64,000 nt of DNA. Source: Sinomicrobium sp. Its GTDB lineage: Bacteria > Bacteroidota > Bacteroidia > Flavobacteriales > Flavobacteriaceae. The notes beneath the pieces are model-generated. The model ran no database searches, was not told where the DNA came from, and saw nothing but the letters and a program-made list of their open reading frames with translations. The position numbers were made by a program, and so were the translations under genes. Positions within the stretch are counted from its first letter, which is position 1; every line of letters starts with the position of its first letter. Below, piece by piece: positions 42,089 to 51,874 of the stretch. Location: NCBI GenBank assembly GCA_029266035.1, contig JAJUFH010000007.1:1-64000 (forward strand), written 5' to 3'.

Positions 42089-43165
42089 ATGAAGATATTA
42101 GACTGGTATATCATAAAAAGATACTTGGGAACTTTTACGGTAATGTTGTTGCTGTTTATTCCCATAGGTATTATGATCGACCTTTCAGAAAAGGTGGGCA
42201 AAATGATAGAGCAGGAGGCTCCTACTGCGGAAATTGTAAAATACTATATCAATTTTACCTTTTATTTTGCCAATCTCTTGTTTCCCATTTTTCTGTTTTT
42301 GTCTATAATTTGGTTTACCTCCAAACTTGCCAACAATACCGAGATTACGGCTATACTGAGTTCGGGGGTTCCCTATACCCGATTTTTGAGACCTTATCTG
42401 CTAGGGGCAGCTGTTGTGGCTATGATAGCCTTTGTAATGGGAATGTTTATCGTTCCTGAAGCCAGTAAGGGGTATAAAGAGTTTTATTATAAATATCTCA
42501 AAAGAGGAGCACAAGACAGACAGACCACCAATTTGTACAATCAGATCAACGACAACGATTTTATTTATGTGAGCAGTTTTGATCCGAAAAATAAAATAGG
42601 GTACAATTTTACTCTCGAACACTTTGAAGGTGAGCAGCTTATCTATAAATTGTCGGCTAGAAATATACGGTGGGTAGAAAATGACAGTGTGTACCGCTTG
42701 TCGTCTTATGTAAAACGGGAGATAGGTCCTGAAGATGATATACTGCATAAAGAAAGTAGATTGGATACCTTATTCGAATTTAATCTAGACGACCTTACCC
42801 CGGTATCTTATATCGCGGAGACCAAAAATCTTTTTGAGCTCAACGATTTTATTGAAAAGGAACAAAAGAAAGGATCGTCTAATATCAACACCTACCTTTT
42901 GGTCAAGTACAAACGCTGGGGTCTGCCGGTTTCGGCTTTTATACTTACCATTATTGCGGTGGCGGTATCCTCGAGGAAGAAACGAGGTGGGATGGGAGTC
43001 AATCTCGCTTTGGGGATTGCCCTGGCATTTATATTCATTTTTTTCGATAGAATATTCGGAACTATGGCAGAGCAGTCGGGCTTTTCGCCCTTTCTTGCTG
43101 CTGCTGTGCCTAACCTCATATTTGGTGTACTTGCTATTTATCTGCTGAACAATGCTAAACGATAA
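42089..43165 (+). CDS. LptF/LptG-type permease
   Basis: A 358-residue inner-membrane protein of the YjgP/YjgQ family. It has three N-terminal membrane helices (YLGTFTVMLLLFIPIGIMIDLS, FANLLFPIFLFLSIIWFTSK, YLLGAAVVAMIAFVMGMF), a periplasmic beta-jellyroll domain (about 130-260) and three C-terminal helices. It forms the transmembrane part of the LptB2FG transporter that extracts lipopolysaccharide. Whether it is LptF or LptG is not decided here. It overlaps the next gene by 14 bases. Confidence 0.9.
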   Translation: MKILDWYIIKRYLGTFTVMLLLFIPIGIMIDLSEKVGKMIEQEAPTAEIVKYYINFTFYFANLLFPIFLFLSIIWFTSKLANNTEITAILSSGVPYTRFLRPYLLGAAVVAMIAFVMGMFIVPEASKGYKEFYYKYLKRGAQDRQTTNLYNQINDNDFIYVSSFDPKNKIGYNFTLEHFEGEQLIYKLSARNIRWVENDSVYRLSSYVKREIGPEDDILHKESRLDTLFEFNLDDLTPVSYIAETKNLFELNDFIEKEQKKGSSNINTYLLVKYKRWGLPVSAFILTIIAVAVSSRKKRGGMGVNLALGIALAFIFIFFDRIFGTMAEQSGFSPFLAAAVPNLIFGVLAIYLLNNAKR

Positions 43166-44090
43166 TCAGAAAAACCATCTCCACCTTCATTTTGTAGTCT
43201 TTATTTGGGGGTTTACGGCCGTGTTGGGAGCGCTTATTACCGTCGATGCCATACCTTTGGTGTGGTATCGCATGCTGTTAGCAGTAGCCTTTGTAGGGAT
43301 GTATATGGGATACAACAAGCTTTCGTGGCGCGTTTCTCGAAAGGCATTGCTGGGTTTTATACTGGCCGGAATAGTACTGGCATTACATTGGGTGCTGTTT
43401 TTTACAGCCATCAGATGGTCTAATGTTTCCGTGACTCTAGCTACCATATCAACAGGAGCTCTGTTTACAGCCATACTGGAGCCTATTTGGTATCGAAGGA
43501 AGCCTATTTGGTATGAAATGGCTTTGGGACTGGTGGTGATTTTCGGTCTCTATCTTATTTTTCGAGTAGAATCGTCGTATGTAGAAGGCATATTGTTAGC
43601 CTTGCTGGCAGCACTGTTGTCGTCCATCTTCTCATTGTTGAACGGCAAGTTTGCAAAACAGTACCGCCCTTCGGTAATCTCTTTTTACGAATTGCTCGCA
43701 GGAGTACTCTTTTTGTCGGTGGTACTTCCCGGTGATATTTTTACTGGAGATTTCTTTGTCTTATCTGTTTCAGATTGGATTTACCTGCTTGTTCTGGCTT
43801 CTGTATGTACGGCCTATGCTGTGATTTCGTCGGTAAAAGTGATGAAGCATCTCAGTCCGTACACGGTGATGCTCACTATTAATATGGAGCCTGTTTACGG
43901 TATATTATTAGCTTTTTTTGTGTTGGGGGATTCAGAGAAAATGAGTTCCGGCTTTTATATAGGAGGTATCATTATTTTATCGACAGTAGTGGGAAACGCT
44001 ATTCTTAAACAGCGCGATAATGTGAAAAAGAGGAAAGGATTGGGAGGTGATAAAAATATGGGAGGCTCTCCGGGAATGGGAGTGTGTTGA
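43152..44090 (+). CDS. EamA/DMT family transporter
   Basis: A 312-residue membrane protein with ten hydrophobic helices arranged as two EamA repeats of five (HFVVFIWGFTAVLGALI starts the first, ILLALLAALLSSIFSLLNGK the second). Family members export amino acids or metabolites; the substrate is unknown. It starts inside the end of the lptF-type gene (ATG overlap of 14 bases), so translation is coupled. The tail GGDKNMGGSPGMGVC is unusual and glycine-rich. Confidence 0.88.
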   Translation: MLNDNQKNHLHLHFVVFIWGFTAVLGALITVDAIPLVWYRMLLAVAFVGMYMGYNKLSWRVSRKALLGFILAGIVLALHWVLFFTAIRWSNVSVTLATISTGALFTAILEPIWYRRKPIWYEMALGLVVIFGLYLIFRVESSYVEGILLALLAALLSSIFSLLNGKFAKQYRPSVISFYELLAGVLFLSVVLPGDIFTGDFFVLSVSDWIYLLVLASVCTAYAVISSVKVMKHLSPYTVMLTINMEPVYGILLAFFVLGDSEKMSSGFYIGGIIILSTVVGNAILKQRDNVKKRKGLGGDKNMGGSPGMGVC

Positions 44091-44135
44091 TATTATAAAT
44101 CGCAACCAATGGTAAAACAGACACAAAAAAATGCT

Positions 44136-44143
44136 TAAGTTTG
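44136..44143 (+). promoter_or_regulatory. Candidate -7 element of accA
   Basis: TAAGTTTG fits TAnnTTTG, 31 bases before the accA start. No -33 match is evident. Confidence 0.45.
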
Positions 44144-44174
44144 TAGGCTCAATTAAATCAAAATATAAGAGATA

Positions 44175-45128
44175 ATGGAATATCTGGATTTTGAACTACC
44201 CATCAAAGAGTTGGAGGAACAGTTGTCCAAATGCCGCGTTATTGGAGAAGAGAGTGATGTGGATGTTACCGAGACTTGCAAGCAGATAGATAAAAAGCTG
44301 GCACAGACCAAAAAGGATATATACAAGAATTTAACGGCATGGCAGCGGGTGCAGTTATCGCGTCACCCTTCGCGTCCGTACACCCTCGATTATGTCAGGG
44401 CGATATGTGGAGATACCTTTTTGGAACTTCACGGCGATCGCACTGTAAAAGACGACAAAGCGATGATAGGGGGGCTCGGTAAGATAGAGGGCCAGAGTTT
44501 TATGATTATCGGTCAGCAGAAGGGATACAATACCAAAACCCGACAGTACAGAAATTTTGGAATGGCCAATCCCGAAGGTTATCGCAAAGCCTTGCGGCTG
44601 ATGAAAATGGCAGAAAAATTCGGTTTGCCGGTGGTAACTCTTATAGATACTCCCGGTGCCTATCCCGGAATTGAAGCAGAAGAGCGTGGACAAGGAGAAG
44701 CTATTGCCCGAAATATACTGGAAATGACTCGCCTCAAAGTGCCTGTTATAGTTGTGATTATAGGAGAAGGAGCTTCTGGAGGAGCTCTCGGAATAGGTGT
44801 GGGAGACAGAGTACTCATGTTGGAAAACACTTGGTATTCGGTGATATCGCCAGAATCCTGTTCGTCTATACTGTGGCGTAGTTGGGAATACAAAGAACAA
44901 GCGGCCGAGGCATTAAAACTCACGGCTAAGGATATGAAAAAATTACACCTCGTAGACGATATCATTAAAGAACCCCTTGGAGGTGCCCATTCAGATAGGG
45001 AAACTACCTTTAAAACCGTTGCTCAAGCTATTATTGAGAACTATGAAGACCTTAAAAAGCTGAGCCCGGAAGAGTTGGTAGAAGAACGTATGGACAAATA
45101 TTCCAGAATGGGAGTGTACAAAGACTGA
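44175..45128 (+). CDS. accA: Acetyl-CoA carboxylase carboxyltransferase subunit alpha
   Basis: A 317-residue alpha subunit of the carboxyltransferase that makes malonyl-CoA. It begins with the coiled segment [17 protein letters not shown], followed by the crotonase-like core with [39 protein letters not shown] and [18 protein letters not shown], the oxyanion-hole glycines. The length is normal. A terminator follows before dnaB. Confidence 0.97.
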   Translation: MEYLDFELPIKELEEQLSKCRVIGEESDVDVTETCKQIDKKLAQTKKDIYKNLTAWQRVQLSRHPSRPYTLDYVRAICGDTFLELHGDRTVKDDKAMIGGLGKIEGQSFMIIGQQKGYNTKTRQYRNFGMANPEGYRKALRLMKMAEKFGLPVVTLIDTPGAYPGIEAEERGQGEAIARNILEMTRLKVPVIVVIIGEGASGGALGIGVGDRVLMLENTWYSVISPESCSSILWRSWEYKEQAAEALKLTAKDMKKLHLVDDIIKEPLGGAHSDRETTFKTVAQAIIENYEDLKKLSPEELVEERMDKYSRMGVYKD

Positions 45129-45180
45129 GTACTTTAAAATATTAACTTTTCATCTCGGGTGAATATCCGAGAAAACAGAT

Positions 45181-45210
45181 AAACCGGGGTAGTGAGCTTC
45201 GGTTTTTTTT
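45181..45210 (+). terminator. Intrinsic terminator after accA
   Basis: AAACCG pairs with CGGTTT around a 13-base loop, with a run of eight T residues starting in the right arm. Confidence 0.7.
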
Positions 45211-45322
45211 ACGTTATGAACATAAAGTTGTAACTTGTTAACACCTTAAATGTTTATTAGCTGGTGATATTAATTATCCTTTTTTAGGGTGAGTTGAAAT
45301 TGCATTTTTTACATTCGCATCT

Positions 45323-46885
45323 ATGGAAAAAACAGGCTCTGTATCGGGAATCAAAATAGGGAAAGCATTAGAGTTTTCGGGAAAGACAAACGTTATCCCA
45401 TTGGAAAAGGGAAGGATACCTCCTCAAGCTGTAGACCTTGAAGAGGCAGTGCTTGGTGCAATGATGATCGACAAGAAGGGGGTCGATGAGGTGATAGATA
45501 TGTTACACCCCGATGCCTTTTACAGAGATTCACACCGACTGATCTACGAAGCTATTGTCAAACTGTTTGAGAATACCGAACCCATAGATCTGCTCACCGT
45601 TTCCGCTCAGTTAAAAAAGGACGGAACACACGAGAGCGCCGGTGGAGATTATTACCTTATCCAGCTCACCCAAAAAGTATCTTCTTCAGCGCATATCGAA
45701 TTTCACGCTCGAATCATACTTCAGAAGTTTATTCAGCGCAGTCTTATCAAGATTTCTGCGGAGATTATAGAAGAAGCCTACGACGAGACTACCGATGTAT
45801 TCGACTTGCTCGACAGTGCTGAGGCTAAATTGTACGAGGTGACTCAGGGCAACATAAAGAAATCCTCTGAGAGTGCACAAAGTCTCGTTATGCAGGCTAA
45901 GAAAAAGATAGAGGAGATATCGAATAAAGAAGGCTTGAGCGGAATTCCTTCCGGTTTTGACAAACTCGATAAACTTACGTCGGGTTGGCAGCCCAGCGAC
46001 CTGATTATCGTTGCTGCCCGACCAGGTATGGGAAAAACGGCACTCACTTTATCTATGGCACGCAATATCTCGGTGAATTCCAACATCCCCGTCGCTTTTT
46101 TCTCGCTCGAAATGTCGTCTGTACAACTCATTACCCGTCTGATATCTTCAGAAACCGGTTTGTCTTCTGAAAAGCTGCGTACCGGTAAATTGGAAAAACA
46201 CGAGTGGGAACAGCTCAATGTAAAGGTAAAGGCCCTGGAAAAGGCTCCGTTGTTTATAGATGATACCCCTTCGCTTTCGATCTTCGACCTTCGAGCCAAG
46301 GCCAGAAGACTGGCGTCTCAGCACGGAATCAAGTTGATCATTATAGACTACCTTCAGTTGATGACTGCTGGAGGTTCTCAAAAAGGGGGAAATAGAGAAC
46401 AGGAGATTTCAACTATATCGCGTAACCTCAAGGCATTGGCAAAAGAACTGAACGTACCGGTGATAGCACTCTCTCAGTTGTCGCGAGCCGTTGAGACCAG
46501 AGGAGGAAGTAAGCGCCCCTTGCTCTCAGACCTCAGGGAATCAGGAGCTATTGAGCAGGATGCGGATATAGTGTCGTTTATCTATAGACCTGAATACTAC
46601 AAGATCGATGAATGGGATGACGAAGAACGTTCGCCAACCGAAGGGCAGGGAGAATTTATCGTAGCCAAGCACCGTAATGGTGGTCTGGACAATATCCGCT
46701 TGAAGTTTATTGGACATCTCGGTAAATTTGACAACCTCGACGATTTCGATTCTCCTTTTGAATTCCAGTCCAAAATGAACGATGCTGACGACAATGGCTT
46801 TAATCCCGGAGCTTTCCCTTCTGCGGAAGATGCTTTTGGAAGTTCGATAAACGACGCACCCGGAGATGATGATGTTCCGTTCTGA
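45323..46885 (+). CDS. dnaB: Replicative DNA helicase DnaB
   Basis: A 520-residue hexameric helicase that unwinds DNA at the replication fork. The N-terminal domain (VDLEEAVLGAMMID) interacts with primase. The RecA-like core has Walker A IVAARPGMGKTALTLSMARN, FFSLEMSSVQLITRL, Walker B LIIIDYLQLM, SRNLKALAKELNVPVIALSQLSR and the DLRESGAIEQDAD motif. The acidic C-terminal tail (about 60 residues) is longer than in Escherichia coli and rich in Asp, Asn and Phe. No intein is present. A weak promoter-like TACATTCG lies at 45310-45317. Confidence 0.97.
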   Translation: MEKTGSVSGIKIGKALEFSGKTNVIPLEKGRIPPQAVDLEEAVLGAMMIDKKGVDEVIDMLHPDAFYRDSHRLIYEAIVKLFENTEPIDLLTVSAQLKKDGTHESAGGDYYLIQLTQKVSSSAHIEFHARIILQKFIQRSLIKISAEIIEEAYDETTDVFDLLDSAEAKLYEVTQGNIKKSSESAQSLVMQAKKKIEEISNKEGLSGIPSGFDKLDKLTSGWQPSDLIIVAARPGMGKTALTLSMARNISVNSNIPVAFFSLEMSSVQLITRLISSETGLSSEKLRTGKLEKHEWEQLNVKVKALEKAPLFIDDTPSLSIFDLRAKARRLASQHGIKLIIIDYLQLMTAGGSQKGGNREQEISTISRNLKALAKELNVPVIALSQLSRAVETRGGSKRPLLSDLRESGAIEQDADIVSFIYRPEYYKIDEWDDEERSPTEGQGEFIVAKHRNGGLDNIRLKFIGHLGKFDNLDDFDSPFEFQSKMNDADDNGFNPGAFPSAEDAFGSSINDAPGDDDVPF

Positions 46886-46920
46886 TAGACTGTAAGGTAA
46901 AAGATTATTAACCCATTGGA

Positions 46921-46948
46921 AAAAGTTTAAACGAGTTCGTTAACTTTG
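46921..46948 (+). promoter_or_regulatory. Candidate promoter, nearly identical to one at the window end
   Basis: TAACTTTG at 46941-46948 is a perfect TAnnTTTG, 15 bases before the start at 46964. The 30-base block 46921-46950 matches 63968-63997 at 26 positions, including the -7 element in the same register. Confidence 0.6.
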
Positions 46949-46963
46949 AGAAAAGTTTTGAAT

Positions 46964-48241
46964 ATGAATTTTGACCAATGGCTGAAAAAGGGCGTTTTCA
47001 TCGTACTGCTGTGCAGTGGAATGTATTCTGCCTATGCGGCTCACGTGCTTATTCCAATGGATGCCGATTTGCAGAAAGACCATCTCAAGGCCTATGGTAT
47101 AGCCTATTGGAGTCTGTCTAAAAACGTCAAAGTACAGTGGTTGCTCAATTACAGAGGAGGGGCTTTTCTACTACCTGAATCTGAGGAGTTGAGAAAAGAA
47201 TGTACCATACGAGGTGTTTCTTACGAATTGCTTTCCGACAGTGAAGCTGTCAATATTCTGAATGAGATAAGTAGTCCTGCAAAAAATCAGAATGCAGTGG
47301 TGTTGGAAAAGGCACCTAAAATCGTGGTCTATTCGCCCAAAGACAATCCGCCTTGGGACGATGCGGTAACCATGGTGCTTACCTATGCAGAGATACCCTA
47401 CGACTTAGTGTATGACGAAGAAGTTCTGGCCGACAAATTGCCGATGTACGATTGGCTTCATCTACACCATGAGGATTTTACGGGACAGTACGGAAAGTTT
47501 TACAGAGCCTATAAAATGGCTCCTTGGTATATTCAACAAAAAAAGGAAGAAGAAGAACGTGCAAAGCGATTGGGATATAGCAAGGTTTCCGACTCCAAAC
47601 TCGCCGTAGCACTTAAGATACGCGATTTTGTGGTCGGTGGGGGCTTTATGTTTGCCATGTGCTCGGCTACCGATAGTTTTGATATAGCTCTTTCGGCAGA
47701 AGGAGTGGATATATGTGAGCCTATGTTTGACGGAGACCCTTCTACACCCAACTATCAGTCGAAGATCGATTACAACAAAACCTTTGCCTTTACTGGCTTT
47801 ACTTTAGAACGCAACCCAGACGTCTATGAGTTCTCGTCTATAGATATGACGGAAAAGCGGAGGGTTGCCAAAGAAGTAGACTACTTTACACTGATGGAGT
47901 TTTCGGCCAAGTGGGATCCGGTGCCTACTATGTTATGCCAAAATCACACCGCACTGGTAAAAGGGTTTATGGGACAAACAACCAGTTTTAATCGAACGGA
48001 AATCAAGTCGAATGTATTGATATTGGGAGAAAATAAGGCCAATGGTGAAGCGAGGTATATTCACGGTGTAAAAGGGAAAGGCTTTTTTACATTTTACGGA
48101 GGGCACGATCCGGAAGACTATCAGCACAGGGTGGGCGACCCTAAAACCGAACTCGAACTGCACCCAAACTCTCCGGGATACCGACTCATACTCAACAATA
48201 TTCTTTTCCCGGCCGCAAAAAGGAAAAAACAGAAAACCTGA
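46964..48241 (+). CDS. Secreted protein of the group often labelled asparagine synthetase B
   Basis: A 425-residue protein with a signal peptide (residues 1-25, ending SAYAAH). Relatives in Bacteroidota are commonly annotated asparagine synthetase B, but I see no glutamine-amidotransferase N-terminal Cys and no AsnB SGGLDSS loop, and export argues against that role. The order of motifs (KIVVYSPKDNPPWDD, YDWLHLHHEDFTG, GGGFMFAMCSATDSFDIAL, GKGFFTFYGGHDPEDYQH) resembles class I amidotransferase or ThuA-like flavodoxin folds, with a Cys in AMCSATDS as a possible nucleophile (inference). The start is ATG 46964; the upstream TTG is part of the promoter. Confidence 0.8.
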   Translation: MNFDQWLKKGVFIVLLCSGMYSAYAAHVLIPMDADLQKDHLKAYGIAYWSLSKNVKVQWLLNYRGGAFLLPESEELRKECTIRGVSYELLSDSEAVNILNEISSPAKNQNAVVLEKAPKIVVYSPKDNPPWDDAVTMVLTYAEIPYDLVYDEEVLADKLPMYDWLHLHHEDFTGQYGKFYRAYKMAPWYIQQKKEEEERAKRLGYSKVSDSKLAVALKIRDFVVGGGFMFAMCSATDSFDIALSAEGVDICEPMFDGDPSTPNYQSKIDYNKTFAFTGFTLERNPDVYEFSSIDMTEKRRVAKEVDYFTLMEFSAKWDPVPTMLCQNHTALVKGFMGQTTSFNRTEIKSNVLILGENKANGEARYIHGVKGKGFFTFYGGHDPEDYQHRVGDPKTELELHPNSPGYRLILNNILFPAAKRKKQKT

Positions 48242-48344
48242 TGGGTTTGTGTTGTTTTTTAATCCGAAACCTCCGATATCACAATAAGATTATTAGGAAT
48301 AATACGTGTTGATACTTTCGGATATTTTTACTTTTGGCAACTGT

Positions 48345-48374
48345 ATTCACCAAAAAGCCTTACTTTTGGTGAAT
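48345..48374. repeat. Perfect 11-bp inverted repeat
   Basis: ATTCACCAAAA (48345-48355) and TTTTGGTGAAT (48364-48374) are separated by eight bases. There is no T tract behind it, so an operator or RNA structure is as likely as a terminator. Confidence 0.65.
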
Positions 48375-48614
48375 AAGACGTATTCTATGATAGAAAGAGT
48401 TATTCCGTGGAAGATTTCCGATAGGTTGTTCAAAGGGAAAACCATTCTTGTCTAGGAGCTACGGACTAAAATTGTATCTTATTTCTCTGTATTTGAGATT
48501 ACTTCTTCTTACTGTATTCCGTACTATACCGATATTTATTCCATTTGGTTACATTCTCAACATATTTAATGGGAAAGGTGTTTTTTTATATGCACTACCT
48601 GTCTTTGATTTGTG

Positions 48615-48622
48615 TATATTTG
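48615..48622 (+). promoter_or_regulatory. Candidate -7 element upstream of the type IX genes
   Basis: TATATTTG matches TAnnTTTG. It would give a leader of about 165 bases. No clear -33 element. Confidence 0.35.
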
Positions 48623-48794
48623 ATTTTTTGTGATTATAGTTGATATATATTTAAAATCAGCAGTCGCAGAATAGCAATAACATAATACTCTTGAAGTAGG
48701 TGCAGACCACATACTTCAAATCCCAGTACCGATTTCCAGAGAAACGGCCCCTGAGAAACCCGATCTATTCGGGGATAACAACAAAAGTTGAAAT

Positions 48795-51700
48795 ATGAAG
48801 CAGAATACTGTGTTTGGGGCTGTCTTTTTTATCGTGGCCTTTCTGTTGACTTCCGCGCTTCAGGCTCAGGTACTAAAGCAGTTTAATGAGCAATATAAGG
48901 AAAAGGTAAGGGGAAATATGACCATGATTGCCAATGGTATATTAAACAGATATGTAGAGGGAGGAGCATCTCCCGAAACTCCTTATAGTGGTACTACCTT
49001 CAACGACAATCTGGATATGCGTTATATCGATATTGACGATGACCAGTTTACTTTTAGTTCCAGCAGTGCTACACTTTCTATTGTAGATAGTGACGGATGC
49101 TATAGTATTAAGTATGCCGCCCTGTACTGGTCTGGTATTTACCCTTTTGAAAACCAAGAGCAGACTGGTGTAAGACATGCGATAGAAGAAGTGAAACTCA
49201 AGCTCCCCGGAGAGTCGGTCTACAGAGATATCACGGCGAAGGAAGTGGTTTTTGACGGGAAAGATTCAGATAGATCTAATGTGAGATTGAGAAGCCCTTA
49301 TGCCTGCTATGCCGATATTACGGATCTTTTAGGAAATCTTCCCAATGTAGAAGGAGAGTATACCGTAGCCAATGTACACGCGGCAGAAGGGAAGTATAGT
49401 GGAGCCAGTACTATTTTTGGTACAGGTACCTCAGCGGGCTGGACCATCTTCGTAGTCTATGAAGATCAGTCGCTTCCGGCTCGTTTTATCACTACTTTCG
49501 ATGGGTTTTCTTGGGTACAGTCTAGCGTGCCGTCTGTCAATGTTCCTATTTCAGGGTTCAGTACCAATCCTACCGGTCCGGTTAGGGTAGATTTGATGAC
49601 CATTGCACTCGAAGGGGATCAAAATGCTGCGGGAGATAGTTTTTATCTAAATTCCGATCGCGGGAGTTTCCGGATTAGCGATGAGGTCAGTGCTGCAAAT
49701 AATTATTTTAACAGCAAAATATCCAAAAACGGTCAGAAGTTAACCGATCGAATTCCCAATAGCGAGAATACCTTGGGTTATGATTCTAAAATTATATCTA
49801 CAGTAGACCTCCTCAATAATAATGAAACTGAAGCCACGATGAGGTTTACCACTAATCAAGACTCTTATTTTCCCTTTTTTGTAGCCTTTAGTGCAGAGAT
49901 TTACGAGCCGGATATACGAATGATGACATCGGTTCGAGATGCTTCAGGAGCTAATCTTTCCGACCAGGAGGTGGCTATGGGATCTAAAATATACTATCAC
50001 ATAGAATTTGAAAATGCCGGAAACGACCACGCTCGTGATTTTACGATAAGAGACCTGCTTCCGGTAACAGTCAATAAGGATGTGCAGGTGGAGTCGACCA
50101 GTGAGGGGATTAGTTACCAGTACGATCAGGAAAGTGGCGAATTGTTGTTTAGCATAGCCGATAACGATGGAGAGTTTAAGGTGGGAGCACAAGGTAGTAT
50201 TGTTATTTCGGTAAGTGTAGCGACGGACTGTAATAAATTTACAGCAGCCTGTTCTCATATTGTAAAGAACCAGGCTTTTGCCACCTATACGGGTGTGGAG
50301 AGCGGAATTGTTCAGGAGGATGCCAGTTTTAGTGGAGTGGATGGATGTAATATAGGCAGAGAAGAGTCGGTGAATTTTCTGGTCAACACGGCTCATTGTA
50401 TTTATGAAAGGGACGAGGTGTTACAATGTCTGCAAATGGAACTCGTTGCCGGAGAAGGCTTTTCTGCCTATACCTGGAAAGACAACACGGGACAAGTGAT
50501 TGGGAATACGAGAACCATTACGATAGATGAACCGGGGGTTTATACCGTTTTTAAGGAGTTGGAAGAAGGTTCATTGTGTTTTGATATGGAGGAGAATATT
50601 ACCGTAACCGGGGTAGGAGGTGCAGCTGTTCTGAGTGACATACGGCTTATAGATCGTACTGATGTATTGTGCAATGGTGAGGCTACAGGAAGTATTACAG
50701 TACAGGCTAGCGGTGGTTTGGGAGAGTTGCGTTATGGCATAGCAGGGAAGGGAGTGTTCCAAACCTCTGGAGTATTCAATAATCTCGAAGCGGGAATTTA
50801 TACGGTAATAGTAAGAGATGAAAGGGAGTGTGAACTGAGTGTGGATGTTGAGATCTCCCAGCCCGATGCAATAAGTGTGCAGTTACAGGAGCAGAATGTT
50901 GATCAAGAAGTCTGTGTAGGCGACCGCGATGCCCGAGTGTTGATTGATATTTCGGGAGGAACACCGCCTTATGCTACCAGTCTTAATTACAAGGATAATT
51001 TTGTGGATAATCAATTTGAATTTTTCGGACTTTCGGGAGAAGAGCATAATGTAATCTATATCAGAGATGCCGTCGGTTGTGAGTACGCATACGAAATTCC
51101 ACTTGCCAATCCGGTGAATATAATGCCTGTAGTGGATATCAGCTATGAATGTGAAGGTGCATATACGTCGAATAGGGTTGTTGTAGAAGTAAATCCCGAA
51201 GTGTCAGGACAGGTGATGTACAGCCTGGATGGGGCACCTTTACAAATGGGAAACAGCTATTCAAACCTCGGTTCGGGAGAGCATGTGATAGAGGTTACCC
51301 ATGCCAACGGATGTGTACAGGGAGTGTCGTTTATAATAGAGGATATAGCGCCACTAGAGCTCCGTCTTGAAGTGAACGAACTGAACGAAATTACAGCTGT
51401 GGCTTCCGGAGGTAGGGGAACTTATCGCTATGAGGTGAATGGGAATAGTTTGGGAGAAGTGAATACTTACCGCATATATCAGTCTGCAAATTATACGGTA
51501 TCTGTAACTGATGCCAAGGGTTGTACACTCTCTTCAACTATAGCGATGGATTTTGTGGATATAGAGATTCCGAAGGTGTTTACACCTAATGGCGATGGAT
51601 ATCAAGACAGTTGGACGATAAAGAATATCGAAGCATACCCCGGCATGAAGGTCATTATATACGACCGCTATGGAAGAGAGCTCGTAAAACTCCCTCCGGG

Positions 51701-51824
51701 TGCGGGATGGGATGGGGTTTACAAGGGTAGTCTCCTGCCTACAGGCGATTACTGGTATACCCTAAAACTGAACAATGAGAAAGATAACAGAGAATTTGTA
51801 GGCCACTTCACACTGTATAGATAA
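48795..51824 (+). CDS. Type IX-secreted surface protein with SprB-like repeats and a C-terminal gliding-type sorting domain
   Basis: A 1009-residue exported protein with a signal peptide (residues 1-25). A DUF11-like segment lies at about 375-490 (KIYYHIEFENAGNDHARDFTIRDLLP). SprB-type repeats follow at about 605-690 (DVLCNGEATGSITVQASGGLGELRYGI) and 695-780 (ISGGTPPYATS). The C-terminal domain (about 925-1009) begins IPKVFTPNGDGYQDSW and continues IIYDRYGRELVKL, WDGVYKGSLLPTGDYWYTL; this is the type B sorting domain that directs type IX secretion. It probably acts as an adhesin or gliding-related surface protein. The next gene encodes PorP/SprF, the usual partner. Confidence 0.92.
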   Translation: MKQNTVFGAVFFIVAFLLTSALQAQVLKQFNEQYKEKVRGNMTMIANGILNRYVEGGASPETPYSGTTFNDNLDMRYIDIDDDQFTFSSSSATLSIVDSDGCYSIKYAALYWSGIYPFENQEQTGVRHAIEEVKLKLPGESVYRDITAKEVVFDGKDSDRSNVRLRSPYACYADITDLLGNLPNVEGEYTVANVHAAEGKYSGASTIFGTGTSAGWTIFVVYEDQSLPARFITTFDGFSWVQSSVPSVNVPISGFSTNPTGPVRVDLMTIALEGDQNAAGDSFYLNSDRGSFRISDEVSAANNYFNSKISKNGQKLTDRIPNSENTLGYDSKIISTVDLLNNNETEATMRFTTNQDSYFPFFVAFSAEIYEPDIRMMTSVRDASGANLSDQEVAMGSKIYYHIEFENAGNDHARDFTIRDLLPVTVNKDVQVESTSEGISYQYDQESGELLFSIADNDGEFKVGAQGSIVISVSVATDCNKFTAACSHIVKNQAFATYTGVESGIVQEDASFSGVDGCNIGREESVNFLVNTAHCIYERDEVLQCLQMELVAGEGFSAYTWKDNTGQVIGNTRTITIDEPGVYTVFKELEEGSLCFDMEENITVTGVGGAAVLSDIRLIDRTDVLCNGEATGSITVQASGGLGELRYGIAGKGVFQTSGVFNNLEAGIYTVIVRDERECELSVDVEISQPDAISVQLQEQNVDQEVCVGDRDARVLIDISGGTPPYATSLNYKDNFVDNQFEFFGLSGEEHNVIYIRDAVGCEYAYEIPLANPVNIMPVVDISYECEGAYTSNRVVVEVNPEVSGQVMYSLDGAPLQMGNSYSNLGSGEHVIEVTHANGCVQGVSFIIEDIAPLELRLEVNELNEITAVASGGRGTYRYEVNGNSLGEVNTYRIYQSANYTVSVTDAKGCTLSSTIAMDFVDIEIPKVFTPNGDGYQDSWTIKNIEAYPGMKVIIYDRYGRELVKLPPGAGWDGVYKGSLLPTGDYWYTLKLNNEKDNREFVGHFTLYR

Positions 51825-51874
51825 ATTGTGAAAGGAGGTAGGAACAATATTGAAAGGAGTGCAGCTATCAGGAG

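Larger units (their letters stand above)
48242..48794. other. Long intergenic stretch upstream of the type IX genes
   Basis: These 553 bases hold no gene I can support; the frame at 48448-48633 is hydrophobic, AT-driven and without similarity. The stretch contains a perfect 11-bp hairpin (48345-48374), a -7 type element TATATTTG (48615-48622) and a small CCCGA/TCGGG stem near 48757-48771 in the likely leader of the next gene. Confidence 0.6.

Noticed and set aside
48448..48633. 61-residue plus-strand ORF in the gap before the type IX pair
   Set aside because: Hydrophobic, composition follows the AT-rich DNA, no start context or family resemblance, and it runs across the promoter-like region.
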